Shown here in pieces: positions 28,516 through 36,768 of a DNA stretch of 64,000 nt; the stretch's first letter is position 1, and every line of letters starts with the position of its first letter. The notes under the pieces are model-generated. The model was not told where the DNA came from, searched no databases, and saw nothing but the letters and a program-made list of their open reading frames with translations. The position numbers and the translations under genes are program-made. The stretch is from DAOUAT01 sp964551735 (GTDB lineage Bacteria; Chloroflexota; Anaerolineae; CG2-30-64-16): positions 1 through 64,000 of the forward strand of contig CAZKEF010000030.1 of the NCBI GenBank assembly GCA_964551735.1, written 5' to 3'.

Positions 28516-30362
28516 GCACCTTGACATTTGAAGGCACTTTGACTGCTCGCACAGCCCTCCACATCGGCGGAGGACGCGGAAGCGACGTGGCTGACCAGTT
28601 CATACGCCGGACGGCCAGTGGTGATGTGTTCATTCCCGGTTCGGCTCTCGCTGGCGCGCTGCGGGCAGTGGCTACAGTGCTGGCCCCACGTCTAGGCGGT
28701 GGCGTATGCAAGGCGCTGGCCGATCCTGACGAGAAAACCGCGGCTGGCGTACCGGCCGCTCAGCCCCCAGGCCGAACGCTTGCGTGTAACTGCCTCACCT
28801 GCCGGTTGTTTGGCAGCATTGACCCACAGGAAGACAATCGCTTAGGCGGGCGTGCGTCGCGCTTGTGGGTGGCCGATGCCAAACCACTCGCTGCTGCACC
28901 CACGCATGTGCGGGACGCGGTAGGGATCGATCGCTCGACCAACGCGGCCGCCCGTGCGGCGTCTGTCAAATTCGATTTCGAAGTTATGCAAAAAGATGTA
29001 TGCTTCTCTCTAAGACTTCAATTGGAAGAAGCGGGGGGTGCCGAACAGCAATTGTTGGCTGCTGTCCTGGCCGAGTGGCAGGCGGGCCGGGCGTCAATCG
29101 GTGGACGTGCGGCCCGCGGCCTGGGCGCGTTTAGCTTGACCGGCCTGGTCTGTTGCGAACTGCAACTCGACACGGTTGATAAGCTCATGGCCTTCCTGAA
29201 AGAGGACCAGCCGATAGCTGATCAGCCGGCGGCCTGGCTGGCTGTCCGGGATGGGTGGCTTGGTGAGAATCTGACAGAGGCACGCAAGAAGGTAGTTGCA
29301 GCGCCAAAGGATGTGCCCGTAGCGCGCTCCTGGCTTGATCTCACCTTCGATCTGACAGCATCCGGCGCGTTTTTGGTGAACGCCATTACCCTGGCTCGCC
29401 AGGCCGGCGTTGATCATGCCCCGCTCTGGGAAGGTGGCGCGTTGTTGCCAGGTGCAAGTTTGCGCGGTGTGCTGCGGTCACATGCCGAACGCATTGTGCG
29501 TACGCTGGCGATGCAGCGCCCCAGTGCAGAGAACCTGGCCTGCCCCGCCTGTCACCCGACGGCCCGTACGCGAAAGAAGGCTGAGCCGCTACTGCCGCTC
29601 GAGTGCTGCGACTCTCGGCTTCGTCAGCCGGACGATCCCGAAGAGGAGGTCGATCCAACACATCTCTGCCTGGCGTGTCGCCTGTTCGGCAGCGCCCGCC
29701 GGGGTAGCCGGTTGCTGGTCGAGGACGCGCCTTGCGTAGATCAGATACCGCCGATCTTCAAGGTGCAGGATTTCCTGGCTATCGATCGCTTTACGGGCGG
29801 TGGCCGCGATAGTGCCAAGTTCGATGCAGTGGCGCTGTGGAGGCCCTCCTTTCGCGGGCGCATCCGACTGGACAACCCTGAAGCCTGGGAATTGGGTTGG
29901 CTGGTCCTCACGCTGCGTGACTTGGCTGAAGGCCGGCTGACGGCCGGTTTCGGGCGCGCGAAAGGCTTTGGAGAGGTCTGTGCCTACAAATGGCATGCGC
30001 GTCTGGGCTATCTCCAGGCTGAAGATAGCGGTGTCAAGCCAACGCTCCTTAAGCCGCAGCCGGGCGTTGATACCCTGTTCCAGGTGCTGCACCTAGATGC
30101 CGAAGTGGTCAAAAATGAGCGAGGTCGAGCTATATGGCGGTTGGTAGAACCGAAAGCTAGTGACTCAGCTTGGCTGGAGCAAGCGCGTTCATGGGTCAGG
30201 GATTTTCTCAAAGCAGTGTCCGACTACAAGGAAGCCGGTGTCCTGCGCGATCCCGGTGGCCCTGTGCCTGATTCATACTTCGGACAACCAGGGACGGTTG
30301 CACAAAGCGCTGCCGCCAGCTACAGACTGTCGCAGCTTTACCCAAGGGAGGTGAGGCCATGA
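28512..30362 (+). CDS. Cas7-2x, tandem Csm3-like RAMP backbone protein
   Basis: This 616-residue protein holds two consecutive Cas7 (Csm3) domains. The first has ALHIGGGRG, candidate catalytic acids D25 and D28, FIPGSALAGALR, CNCLTCRLFG (C92-C97) and GIDRSTNAAARAAS. The second, from about residue 275, has QAGVDHAPLWEGG, LLPGASLRGVLRSH, CLACRLFGSARRG and AIDRFTGGGRDSAK. Each domain should grip six nucleotides of the crRNA and may cut target RNA with its loop aspartate. It corresponds to Cas7-2x of III-Dv complexes. ATGA overlaps join it to both neighbours. Confidence 0.9.
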   Translation: MSTLTFEGTLTARTALHIGGGRGSDVADQFIRRTASGDVFIPGSALAGALRAVATVLAPRLGGGVCKALADPDEKTAAGVPAAQPPGRTLACNCLTCRLFGSIDPQEDNRLGGRASRLWVADAKPLAAAPTHVRDAVGIDRSTNAAARAASVKFDFEVMQKDVCFSLRLQLEEAGGAEQQLLAAVLAEWQAGRASIGGRAARGLGAFSLTGLVCCELQLDTVDKLMAFLKEDQPIADQPAAWLAVRDGWLGENLTEARKKVVAAPKDVPVARSWLDLTFDLTASGAFLVNAITLARQAGVDHAPLWEGGALLPGASLRGVLRSHAERIVRTLAMQRPSAENLACPACHPTARTRKKAEPLLPLECCDSRLRQPDDPEEEVDPTHLCLACRLFGSARRGSRLLVEDAPCVDQIPPIFKVQDFLAIDRFTGGGRDSAKFDAVALWRPSFRGRIRLDNPEAWELGWLVLTLRDLAEGRLTAGFGRAKGFGEVCAYKWHARLGYLQAEDSGVKPTLLKPQPGVDTLFQVLHLDAEVVKNERGRAIWRLVEPKASDSAWLEQARSWVRDFLKAVSDYKEAGVLRDPGGPVPDSYFGQPGTVAQSAAASYRLSQLYPREVRP

Positions 30363-31060
30363 CCACCATTGACTTCAAACAGCGCATTGGTGAGCTTCGA
30401 GAGACAACGCTGGGCGCCCAACTGCGCCCAGCGCTGTGGGGTGGTCGGTTCACGGCTGTGTTCGAACAAATCGAGGCTTTCCTTGCTGCATGGAAATCTT
30501 TCGATATGCCGTGGCGCATTTGCGAGTGGGTCAGCGACTTTCAATTCGACTATCAACCTGCGGCGATGCCTTCTGAGCTGGAATGGCTTGAACGTGTGCG
30601 CTTGTTCGGGCCAGGCGGCGACCTGGAGTTGCGACGAGATGGCACTGGCATGCTATGGCGATTTGTCGGCGCAGGTGATGCGTCGCTCCCATTGGGCTTT
30701 GTTTTCTTGCCCCCTGGAACAGCCTTGGGCGAAAACAGGTTCGCAGCATACGATTATTGGCAGCAGCGCCCCACAAGGATCGAAGGCTCAAAGACGATGC
30801 TGCCGCTTGCCTGTCTTGAACAGCGGGCGCTGCTGTGGGGTTCACGACGGGAACGAGTTCTGGCTGATGGTACTTCGCTGATTGTCTGGCCAGAAAACCG
30901 CGTGGCCGGCCAGCGCCGGCCGCCAGTCTACCCCGGCCCAGTTGAACTGCTCAAGGTTGAACGTGTTGATCTGGTTTACCGCAGCTTTCTGGAAGCCGAT
31001 ACCGTGCTGGCCGTGTGGTGGCTCGGACTTGCCGCGCACAAGGAGGAACACAATGACTGA
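30359..31060 (+). CDS. csx19: Csx19-like accessory subunit
   Basis: This 233-residue protein sits in the place of csx19 in III-D operons, and its pattern agrees with that family: RVRLFGPGGDLELRRDG, LLWGSRRERV, and RRPPVYPGP near the end. Csx19 is found only with type III-D complexes and has been reported as an effector-associated subunit. No enzymatic motif is visible. It overlaps both neighbours by a few bases, showing tight coupling in the operon. Assignment rests on position and family texture, since I could not run a profile search. Confidence 0.75.
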   Translation: MTTIDFKQRIGELRETTLGAQLRPALWGGRFTAVFEQIEAFLAAWKSFDMPWRICEWVSDFQFDYQPAAMPSELEWLERVRLFGPGGDLELRRDGTGMLWRFVGAGDASLPLGFVFLPPGTALGENRFAAYDYWQQRPTRIEGSKTMLPLACLEQRALLWGSRRERVLADGTSLIVWPENRVAGQRRPPVYPGPVELLKVERVDLVYRSFLEADTVLAVWWLGLAAHKEEHND

Positions 31061-33176
31061 GCAACAACGTCAAACGGGATCTTACCGCTTTCTTAACCCC
31101 TACAACTTCGTGCGCTGGCTGGGTCGTCCCAAAATAGCCAGTTCTGAAACAGCGTTGCTGGATCGCTGCGCGCCTCCTCCGCATGACCGCTTCCTCGGAT
31201 TGACAGGCTGCATTACCTGTGAGTTAACCACTGTCACGCCACTTTTTGTATCGGATAGCCACGATATTGACACGGAGACCGTTGACAACAAGGAATACCG
31301 CACCTACCGCTTTTTTGAGTACGATGGCAAGCCGGCTATCCCGGGTAGTAGCCTGCGCGGCATGGTGCGCTCGATGTTTGAGTCCATCACCAACTCCTGT
31401 TTCAGCGTCTTCGACGGCCAAAAACGGCTCAGCTATCGGCTGGAAGCCACCCGTGCCGCAGCCTTGGTGCCGGGCCGTATTGAAGAAAAGCCAGGAGGCG
31501 GTTGGCATCTGCGCTTGATGCATGGTCTTTCGACGATTGTGCCAGGGCAACGGCCCAAGACCTTGTACGCTGCCACCGTCCATCTCTACGATCCCATTGA
31601 AGGCGATCGGATTAAAGTCCCGAAGGTGAGTCTGAATGGGCACCGACATGGCGATGTGTGCTGGGCACTCGTCAAGCACAAGGGCATCTTTGTCTATGTC
31701 CTCGACATCAATGCTGATAGAAGTAAGCTTAGGCCTGCCAACAGGAGCGAGCAAGAGTACATTGTACAGGGCTGCCTTTGCATTAACAACCAAAACGTTG
31801 AGAATAAGCGCAAGGAACGCTTTTTCTTCGCTACTAAGGGCGTGCCAGGAGTCCCAAGCCATCTATCGCTAGATGACGATGTCATCAAGAAGTATCAGGA
31901 CCTGATTGCGGACTACCAGGAACGGCACAAAGAAGCGATCCAAAAACGCCGCGACGATCCGAACCCTCTGCGCCAGGCTGTTAAGAAAGCCATTCCTGAG
32001 GACAAACCAACTGATCCTGCGTTTAGCCGCTATATGTACTCCGAGGATGACTTGGAGGTGCGGGGAGGCACCCTCGTATATGCCAACCTGTCCCCAACAC
32101 CGGGCGGCATGAAAGTTGATTTCATGGCACCGGCAGCGGTGCCGCGGGTGGCATACAACCATACTGTTGGCGAGTTGTTGGATCCGGCCCTCCGCGCCTG
32201 TGATAATCTACAGACGTTGTGCCCGGCATGTCGCACCTTTGGTTGGGTTGATGCAGCACACGAAAAGGGCAGGCGCACTATTGAGAAGGAGAAGCCGGTG
32301 GCCTACGCTGGCCGCGTGCGCATCAGCTATGGCGAATTGCAGGGCGAAGCGCGGCGTCTGCCGCCGATTACACTCGCCATCCTGGGCTCACCTAAGCCGA
32401 CCACCGGTCGTTTCTATCTGCGGCCCCGCAGTGGCAAGCCACGACCGGGACTGGATGACCAAAGCACTGGCTATGATGGGTCGAATTGGCTACGCGGGCG
32501 GAAGCTCTATCGCCATCATGGGCAGGCCCACAGACAAGAATACGAGCGCGCGGTTGGCGGCAAATACACCGGCAAGGACGACCAGAACCGCACGGTAGTG
32601 GGCGCGCTGGGGCCGGGTAATCGCTTTCGCTTCAGGATTGAGTTTGAAAACCTGGCCCCAGTTGAGTTAGGCGCTTTGCTGTGGGCCCTGGAGCTGGACG
32701 GCAAGGCATGTCACCGGCTCGGCTATGCCAAACCGCTTGGCTTTGGCAGTGTGAAAGTGGATATCAAGGACCTGCAGGTTCTTGATCCTGCTGCCCGTTA
32801 TGGCCAGCTGGCCGCGGATGATCGGGATGGTACCACTGCCGTGCTACTCCCTGACGATGGAGGATGGCTGCCAACGCTTAACCGCAAGGCCGAGTTTGTT
32901 GAAATATTCCAGCGCAGCATGGAGGCTGCTTACGGTCTGGCCTTCGTCGAACTTGCAAACGTGCGCGACATACTAGCCTTATTGGGTGATTCGCCACGGC
33001 TTCCGGTTCACTACCCGCGCACCGGCACGCGCCCGACGCCTGAAGGCAAGAACTTCGAGTGGTTTGTAGGCAACAAGCGGTCAGGCCGTGACGCCGGCCC
33101 CCGCCTGGCCCTGCCGTTAGCCGATGAGGATACTGAAGGACTGCCCCTGCTGGATAAGTATGGGCGTGAGCGGTAG
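31053..33176 (+). CDS. Cas7-insertion RAMP protein (TIGR03986-like)
   Basis: About 707 residues. I start at 31053, where AGGAGG precedes the ATG and the reading frame overlaps csx19 by 8 bp. The opening FLNPYNFVRWLG is characteristic of the TIGR03986 RAMP family. A Cas7 fold follows (LFVSDSHDIDTE, AIPGSSLRGMVRSMFES). Then comes a long insertion of about 200 residues rich in charged sequence (YQERHKEAIQKRRDDPN), and the fold resumes (LCPACRTFGWVDAA, RLGYAKPLGFGSVKV). It matches the Cas7-insertion subunit of III-Dv complexes, probably capping the backbone near the crRNA 3' end. Confidence 0.85.
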   Translation: MTEQQRQTGSYRFLNPYNFVRWLGRPKIASSETALLDRCAPPPHDRFLGLTGCITCELTTVTPLFVSDSHDIDTETVDNKEYRTYRFFEYDGKPAIPGSSLRGMVRSMFESITNSCFSVFDGQKRLSYRLEATRAAALVPGRIEEKPGGGWHLRLMHGLSTIVPGQRPKTLYAATVHLYDPIEGDRIKVPKVSLNGHRHGDVCWALVKHKGIFVYVLDINADRSKLRPANRSEQEYIVQGCLCINNQNVENKRKERFFFATKGVPGVPSHLSLDDDVIKKYQDLIADYQERHKEAIQKRRDDPNPLRQAVKKAIPEDKPTDPAFSRYMYSEDDLEVRGGTLVYANLSPTPGGMKVDFMAPAAVPRVAYNHTVGELLDPALRACDNLQTLCPACRTFGWVDAAHEKGRRTIEKEKPVAYAGRVRISYGELQGEARRLPPITLAILGSPKPTTGRFYLRPRSGKPRPGLDDQSTGYDGSNWLRGRKLYRHHGQAHRQEYERAVGGKYTGKDDQNRTVVGALGPGNRFRFRIEFENLAPVELGALLWALELDGKACHRLGYAKPLGFGSVKVDIKDLQVLDPAARYGQLAADDRDGTTAVLLPDDGGWLPTLNRKAEFVEIFQRSMEAAYGLAFVELANVRDILALLGDSPRLPVHYPRTGTRPTPEGKNFEWFVGNKRSGRDAGPRLALPLADEDTEGLPLLDKYGRER

Positions 33177-33196
33177 CCGGCAGACGTGGAGGCCAA

Positions 33197-34054
33197 ATGT
33201 CGAACAACAACGAAGACTCCCGCTACTGGCGCGTGTGGCAGTTTGTTAGCTTGGGCAGCTCCTGCCAGGAACTTCTATGTTGCCGGCGCGACGCCCCACT
33301 TGGCGCTGTTGCCACGATGTTGCGTAGTGTGATCGCACAACTAGACACGTTGGAACTACGCGGCTGTTACCTATGGGCCTCTGAGGAGCTTGCACGCCTG
33401 GCTTCTCGACTCGAACACCGGTCGGCGATAGGTCAGACTGATCTCGGTGATGACGTTTCACGTTTGCATCTGACCATAGATGAGTTGCAGGTTAGGGTAC
33501 AGGAGGAGTCGCGTGAGGCTCTGACATATCCGGTACGGCCCATTCGGCCGTACAATGCTCGTCAACTCATACATGATCCTTATTCACTGCTTCCGATAGA
33601 ACAGCCAGTTTACAACCTGTTGCCCAATCTGGCTCCCGCCGTTCTTGAGGCAAGCCGGTGCTTCGCAGTCGGATTCTATTGGGCGGCTGCTTACTTCATA
33701 ACCATGGCGGCCGAGATCGTGTACAAAAAGTACTGGGATCTCATAGTGGAGGAACCTCACGACCCAAGATCGACATGGGGATGGCTGAACACACAACTAA
33801 TTGCTAAGATCGGTAAAAGTCTCGTGACGGATCTCTCAAGTGATATCATAAAGGAATATCGCAATCCGATGATGCACGGAGAACTGGTCGATATCGCTGC
33901 TGATCAGGCGATTATGCTACTGAACGAGTGTCGAGAGTTGGTATGTGAAATATCTGCAGACAGCACTCGTTGGCAGTTTCCAGTCGTCACGCCAGTAGAA
34001 CTTCCGCTAATTGTATCAGGCGACCCCAGCAAGGATTCATCAACTGGGCTATGA
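33197..34054 (+). CDS. HEPN-type predicted ribonuclease at the end of the effector operon
   Basis: This 285-residue, mainly helical protein has R222-N-P-M-M-H227 in EYRNPMMHGEL, a textbook R-N-x3-H HEPN active-site motif, preceded by a helix-rich AAYFITMAAEIVYKKYW. No CARF or nucleotidyltransferase domain is seen. It begins 20 nt after the Cas7-insertion gene with GGAGG upstream, so it is probably part of the same transcript. HEPN proteins in such settings are usually RNases that limit infected cells. It could also be an unrelated stand-alone HEPN toxin. Confidence 0.75.
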   Translation: MSNNNEDSRYWRVWQFVSLGSSCQELLCCRRDAPLGAVATMLRSVIAQLDTLELRGCYLWASEELARLASRLEHRSAIGQTDLGDDVSRLHLTIDELQVRVQEESREALTYPVRPIRPYNARQLIHDPYSLLPIEQPVYNLLPNLAPAVLEASRCFAVGFYWAAAYFITMAAEIVYKKYWDLIVEEPHDPRSTWGWLNTQLIAKIGKSLVTDLSSDIIKEYRNPMMHGELVDIAADQAIMLLNECRELVCEISADSTRWQFPVVTPVELPLIVSGDPSKDSSTGL

Positions 34055-34097
34055 AGATTGCGATCCCAATCAACTCAGGTTAACCGGACTTGCTCCC

Positions 34098-34718
34098 ATG
34101 TCCCGCCACGACCGCCCACCCATCCCCGTCGTGCTGACCCTGCCGGCCGAGGCGCCGACGCCGGCCGAGGTTGACGCGATCCTGCAAGCTGCGGATGGGA
34201 TCGTGGGCCGCGGGGGGCGGTCGGGGCTGGCGCTGGTGCTCAAGGGGTCGGGCAGCCAGAAGGTGCGCCAGCAGGGCTGGGACCAGTCGCCAGCCTATGG
34301 CGCACTCAGCCGTTGTACGGTGGCCGAGATCACGACCAAGGTGGACTGGTGCATTCACCACCGCTGGCTGCGCATCGAGTACGAGCGCGGGATTCCGCTG
34401 CTCTATTTCACCGAGCGTGGCTGGCAGCGGGTCAAGACGTTGTGGGTGCAGCGCCTGTTGGCGCAGTTCGCGGCCTGGCAGGAGGCGAACGCCTGGCAGC
34501 AGCTTTGGCCACAGATGGAGCACGTGCAGCGCGAGATCAAGCTGCTGCTCCTGGAGACCATTGCCCAGGGCCGACGCTGCGATCTGATTCCTGCTCTGCA
34601 CGCCTGCAAGGCGCATGAGGTTAAGAAGGTGCGCCAGGCGATCAACCAGACGCTGGGCGTCCTGAACGCGGGCGACAACGCCACAGCGATTCCTGGAACA
34701 ACCATTGAGGGGGCGTAA
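34098..34718 (+). CDS. RQC-like winged-helix DNA-binding protein
   Basis: This protein of about 206 residues has an N-terminal half resembling the RecQ C-terminal (RQC) winged helix, as in the RQC-minor class. It shows ILQAADGIVGRGGRSGLALV, VLKGSGSQKVRQQGW, SPAYGALSRCTVAEI, VDWCIHHRWLRIEYERGIPL and YFTERGW. The second half is helical. There is no helicase domain. I start at ATG 34098; a longer frame from 34011 would overlap the HEPN gene. Family members turn up in predicted conflict systems, and here it separates the CRISPR effector operon from the toxin-antitoxin genes. Role unknown. Confidence 0.7.
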   Translation: MSRHDRPPIPVVLTLPAEAPTPAEVDAILQAADGIVGRGGRSGLALVLKGSGSQKVRQQGWDQSPAYGALSRCTVAEITTKVDWCIHHRWLRIEYERGIPLLYFTERGWQRVKTLWVQRLLAQFAAWQEANAWQQLWPQMEHVQREIKLLLLETIAQGRRCDLIPALHACKAHEVKKVRQAINQTLGVLNAGDNATAIPGTTIEGA

Positions 34719-34840
34719 CGCGGCAGCAGGAGGATGCGCGTTTTTCTGGCGATTGACGCACGCTCCCTGCGCGACGTTGGACTTCTGCTCCCGAACCTGA
34801 GATCCATTGCCGGAACGGACCATTTGTCACTTCCGCCGCC

Positions 34841-34887
34841 TTCTGCTGTACTGACAATCAGACGTTCTGATTATCAGTACAGCAGAA
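34841..34887. promoter_or_regulatory. 47-bp operator palindrome before abrB-type antitoxin
   Basis: The arms TTCTGCTGTACTGACAATCA and TTATCAGTACAGCAGAA form an almost perfect inverted repeat ending 12 bp before the antitoxin start. This is the usual site for toxin-antitoxin autoregulation. Confidence 0.75.
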
Positions 34888-34899
34888 AGGAGCCACACG

Positions 34900-35151
34900 A
34901 TGCAGACTTTCACCCTCCAAGTCGCCCAACGCGGCCTGGTGACTTTGCCGAAGGAGGTGCGCCAGGCGCACAACATCCAACCCGGCCAGCAGATGACGCT
35001 GCTCGACCTGGACGGCGTGTTCGTGTTAAGCCGGCGGCCGTCGCAGGTGGACGCGCTGGCTGACCGTATCGCGGATGAGTTGGCCGGCCGAGGCGAAACG
35101 CTGGAATCCCTGCTCCAGACGTTGCAGGAAGTGCGGGCAGAGTATGCCTGA
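34900..35151 (+). CDS. AbrB/SpoVT (VapB-type) antitoxin
   Basis: This 83-residue protein begins with the swapped-hairpin DNA-binding motif QVAQRGLVTLPKEVRQAHNI followed by QPGQQMTLLDLDGVFVLSR. The C-terminal tail (LADRIADELAGRGETLESLL) would wrap the toxin. AAAGGAG precedes the ATG, and a large palindrome lies immediately upstream. It overlaps the downstream PIN toxin gene by 8 bp, a classical antitoxin-toxin arrangement. The partner toxin is frameshifted, so this module may be dead or mis-assembled. Confidence 0.92.
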   Translation: MQTFTLQVAQRGLVTLPKEVRQAHNIQPGQQMTLLDLDGVFVLSRRPSQVDALADRIADELAGRGETLESLLQTLQEVRAEYA

Positions 35152-35598
35152 GCTGCGCATCTTCCTGGACACCCGCGCGGTGTTCGCGGCCGTGCTTTCG
35201 GCCACGGGCGGCGCACGCGCGTTGCTCAAGCTGGGTGAGAGCGGCGCGATCCATGTTTGGGTGGGGCCAGCCGTGTTGCAGGAAGCCGATGAGGTGTTCC
35301 GGCGCAAGGCGCCCGATCTGCTGCCGCTGCTGGCGGCACTGCTGCACCGGGCCCAGGCGCAGAGCGGCCAGCAGCCAGCGGTGAACAACAGGCGCGCGCC
35401 GCTGCATTGGTGGATGATGCGCCCGATGCCCGCATCGTGGCCGAGGCGCTTGCCTGCCAGGCGGATTACCTGGTGACGCATGCCCCGGAACACCTGCTGC
35501 GCAATCCCAGGCTCACTGTTCTGCCCCTCAAGGTCGGGACGCCCGGCGCTTGCCTGGCCTGGATTCGCCAGCAATTAATGGGCAGCAAAGTCGAATGA
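35144..35598 (+). pseudogene. PIN-domain toxin (VapC-type), frameshifted
   Basis: The first part begins MPELRIFLDTRAVFAAVLSA and continues in frame through VLQEADEVFRRKAPDLLPLL. The frame then fails around 35345-35405, giving a nonsense tail that stops at 35476. The rest of the PIN domain continues in the +2 frame from about 35407 (DDAPDARIVAEALACQADYL, then APEHLL and AWIRQQLMG). One small indel would restore a single protein of about 150 residues with the usual acidic residues. It is either a real inactivating mutation or a sequencing/assembly error. Confidence 0.8.
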
Positions 35599-35657
35599 AT
35601 CGGATGGCAGCGCTTGCCCGCGGCCATCCGCGGCTTGACAAGCGTGGATGAAGCAAG

Positions 35658-35680
35658 TAAAATATGATTATCATATTTTA
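35658..35680. promoter_or_regulatory. operator palindrome upstream of phd/vapC
   Basis: TAAAATATGA-TTA-TCATATTTTA is a perfect AT-rich inverted repeat 15 bp before the antitoxin start, well placed for autorepression. It stands out in a GC-rich region. Confidence 0.75.
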
Positions 35681-35694
35681 CAAGGGACAAGACT

Positions 35695-35976
35695 ATGCAT
35701 ACGAGCACACTGTCGGTAACTGAGGCCGTCCGAGGCTTCTCCGATTATGTGAACCGGGTGGCGTATCGGCAAGAGCGGTTTATCCTGCTCAAGGGACGCA
35801 AGCCAGTGGCTGAGCTGCGGCCGCTGCCCTCCGGTCGGCTGCTGGGCGAGTTGGAGGAGGTGTTGCGTTCGTTGCCCAGGCTGAGCGAGGTCGAAGCGGC
35901 CGATTTCGCCACAGATATCGAAGAGGCGCGCGCACGGCTGCCGCGGGAAGGATTGCGCGATCCGTGGCAGTCTTGA
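35695..35976 (+). CDS. Phd/YefM-type antitoxin
   Basis: This 93-residue protein has the Phd/YefM N-terminal fold: LSVTEAVRGFSDYVNRVAYR, then RFILLKGRKPVAELRPL. The acidic C-terminal tail (EVEAADFATDIEEARARL) is expected to neutralise the toxin. AAGGGAC lies before the ATG. Its 3' end overlaps the downstream toxin by 13 bp. The palindrome just upstream is its likely operator. Confidence 0.9.
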   Translation: MHTSTLSVTEAVRGFSDYVNRVAYRQERFILLKGRKPVAELRPLPSGRLLGELEEVLRSLPRLSEVEAADFATDIEEARARLPREGLRDPWQS

Positions 35977-36374
35977 TAGACACCAGCATCTTGATCGCCT
36001 ACGAACGCGGCCAGATAGATGTTGCGGGCCACGTGGCGCGTCGCGAGACTGAGGAAGCCTTTCTGTCGGTTATCTCGGCCAGCGAGCTGCTGCACGGCGT
36101 CCACCGCGCGAGCGATCCGGCCATCCGGGCCAGACGTTTGGCGTTCGTGGAGGCCATCCTGGCCCGGTTCCCGGTGCTCGACATTAATCTGGAGGCGGCG
36201 CGCACTCACGCATCTCTGTGGAGCGCCCTGGCGCAGCGGGGGGAAATGATCGGCGTCCATGATTCATGGATCGCGGCGACCTGTATCGCGCGCGATCTGA
36301 CGCTGGCTACAGCGAATGTGCGTGAGTTCGACCGGGTGCCGGGCTTACGGATTGAGAATTGGAGCAGGTTGTAA
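35964..36374 (+). CDS. vapC: PIN-domain toxin, VapC family
   Basis: This 136-residue, intact PIN domain has VLIDTSILIAYERG with the first Asp, the Glu of SVISASELLHGVHRA, the Asp of GVHDSWIAATCIARD and LATANVREFDRVPGL near the end. It should cleave RNA, often tRNA or rRNA, when freed from its antitoxin. It begins at a GTG inside the antitoxin gene and ends directly against csx15 (stop 36372-36374, next ATG 36375), so it could be co-transcribed with the CRISPR accessory genes. Confidence 0.93.
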   Translation: MAVLIDTSILIAYERGQIDVAGHVARRETEEAFLSVISASELLHGVHRASDPAIRARRLAFVEAILARFPVLDINLEAARTHASLWSALAQRGEMIGVHDSWIAATCIARDLTLATANVREFDRVPGLRIENWSRL

Positions 36375-36755
36375 ATGCTCCTCCTCAACTTCACCCACCC
36401 CCTCACCGCCGACCACTTGGCGCAGATCGCAACGCTGACCGGTCAGGCGGTCGGCCGGGTGGTGGATGTGCCGACGCAGTTCGATGTAAGCGCGTCATTC
36501 GTTACCCAGGTTGGCGCGCTGGTGGATGGCATCGGCCTGTCGCCGGCCGAGTGGCAGACGACGCCGATCGTGGTCGACCCGCCGGCGCTGAACGTGATCG
36601 CGGTCACCGTGCTGGCCGAGCTGCACGGCCGGATGGGGTACTTCCCGCCGGTGGTGCGGGTGCGGCCGGTGGCCGGCAGCCTGCCGCCGCGCTTTGAGGT
36701 GGCGGAGATCATCAATTTGCAGGCGGTACGCGACACGGCCCGGGTTACACGATAG
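36375..36755 (+). CDS. csx15: CRISPR-associated protein Csx15, putative ring nuclease
   Basis: This 126-residue protein has the Csx15 pattern: MLLLNFTHPLTADHLAQI at the start, DPPALNVIAVTVLAELHGRM, then GYFPPVVRVRPVAG. It occurs with type III systems, and members have been proposed to degrade cyclic oligoadenylate, ending the antiviral signal. The fold looks Rossmann-like, with no membrane segment. It begins directly after vapC and lies 13 bp before a membrane CARF protein, a natural effector-plus-off-switch pair. Identification is by pattern recall, without a profile search. Confidence 0.75.
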   Translation: MLLLNFTHPLTADHLAQIATLTGQAVGRVVDVPTQFDVSASFVTQVGALVDGIGLSPAEWQTTPIVVDPPALNVIAVTVLAELHGRMGYFPPVVRVRPVAGSLPPRFEVAEIINLQAVRDTARVTR

Positions 36756-36768
36756 GAGAGAATCATCT

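Noticed and set aside
34734..35063. Open frame beginning MRVFLAIDARSLRD after the RQC gene
   Set aside because: AGGAGG touches the ATG with no spacing, and the frame runs out of register through the operator and the antitoxin gene.
36498..36508. ATTCGTTACCC inside csx15, close to the shared motif
   Set aside because: It lies within the coding region, lacks the TAGAA-like half and is not near a start codon, so it is probably coincidental.
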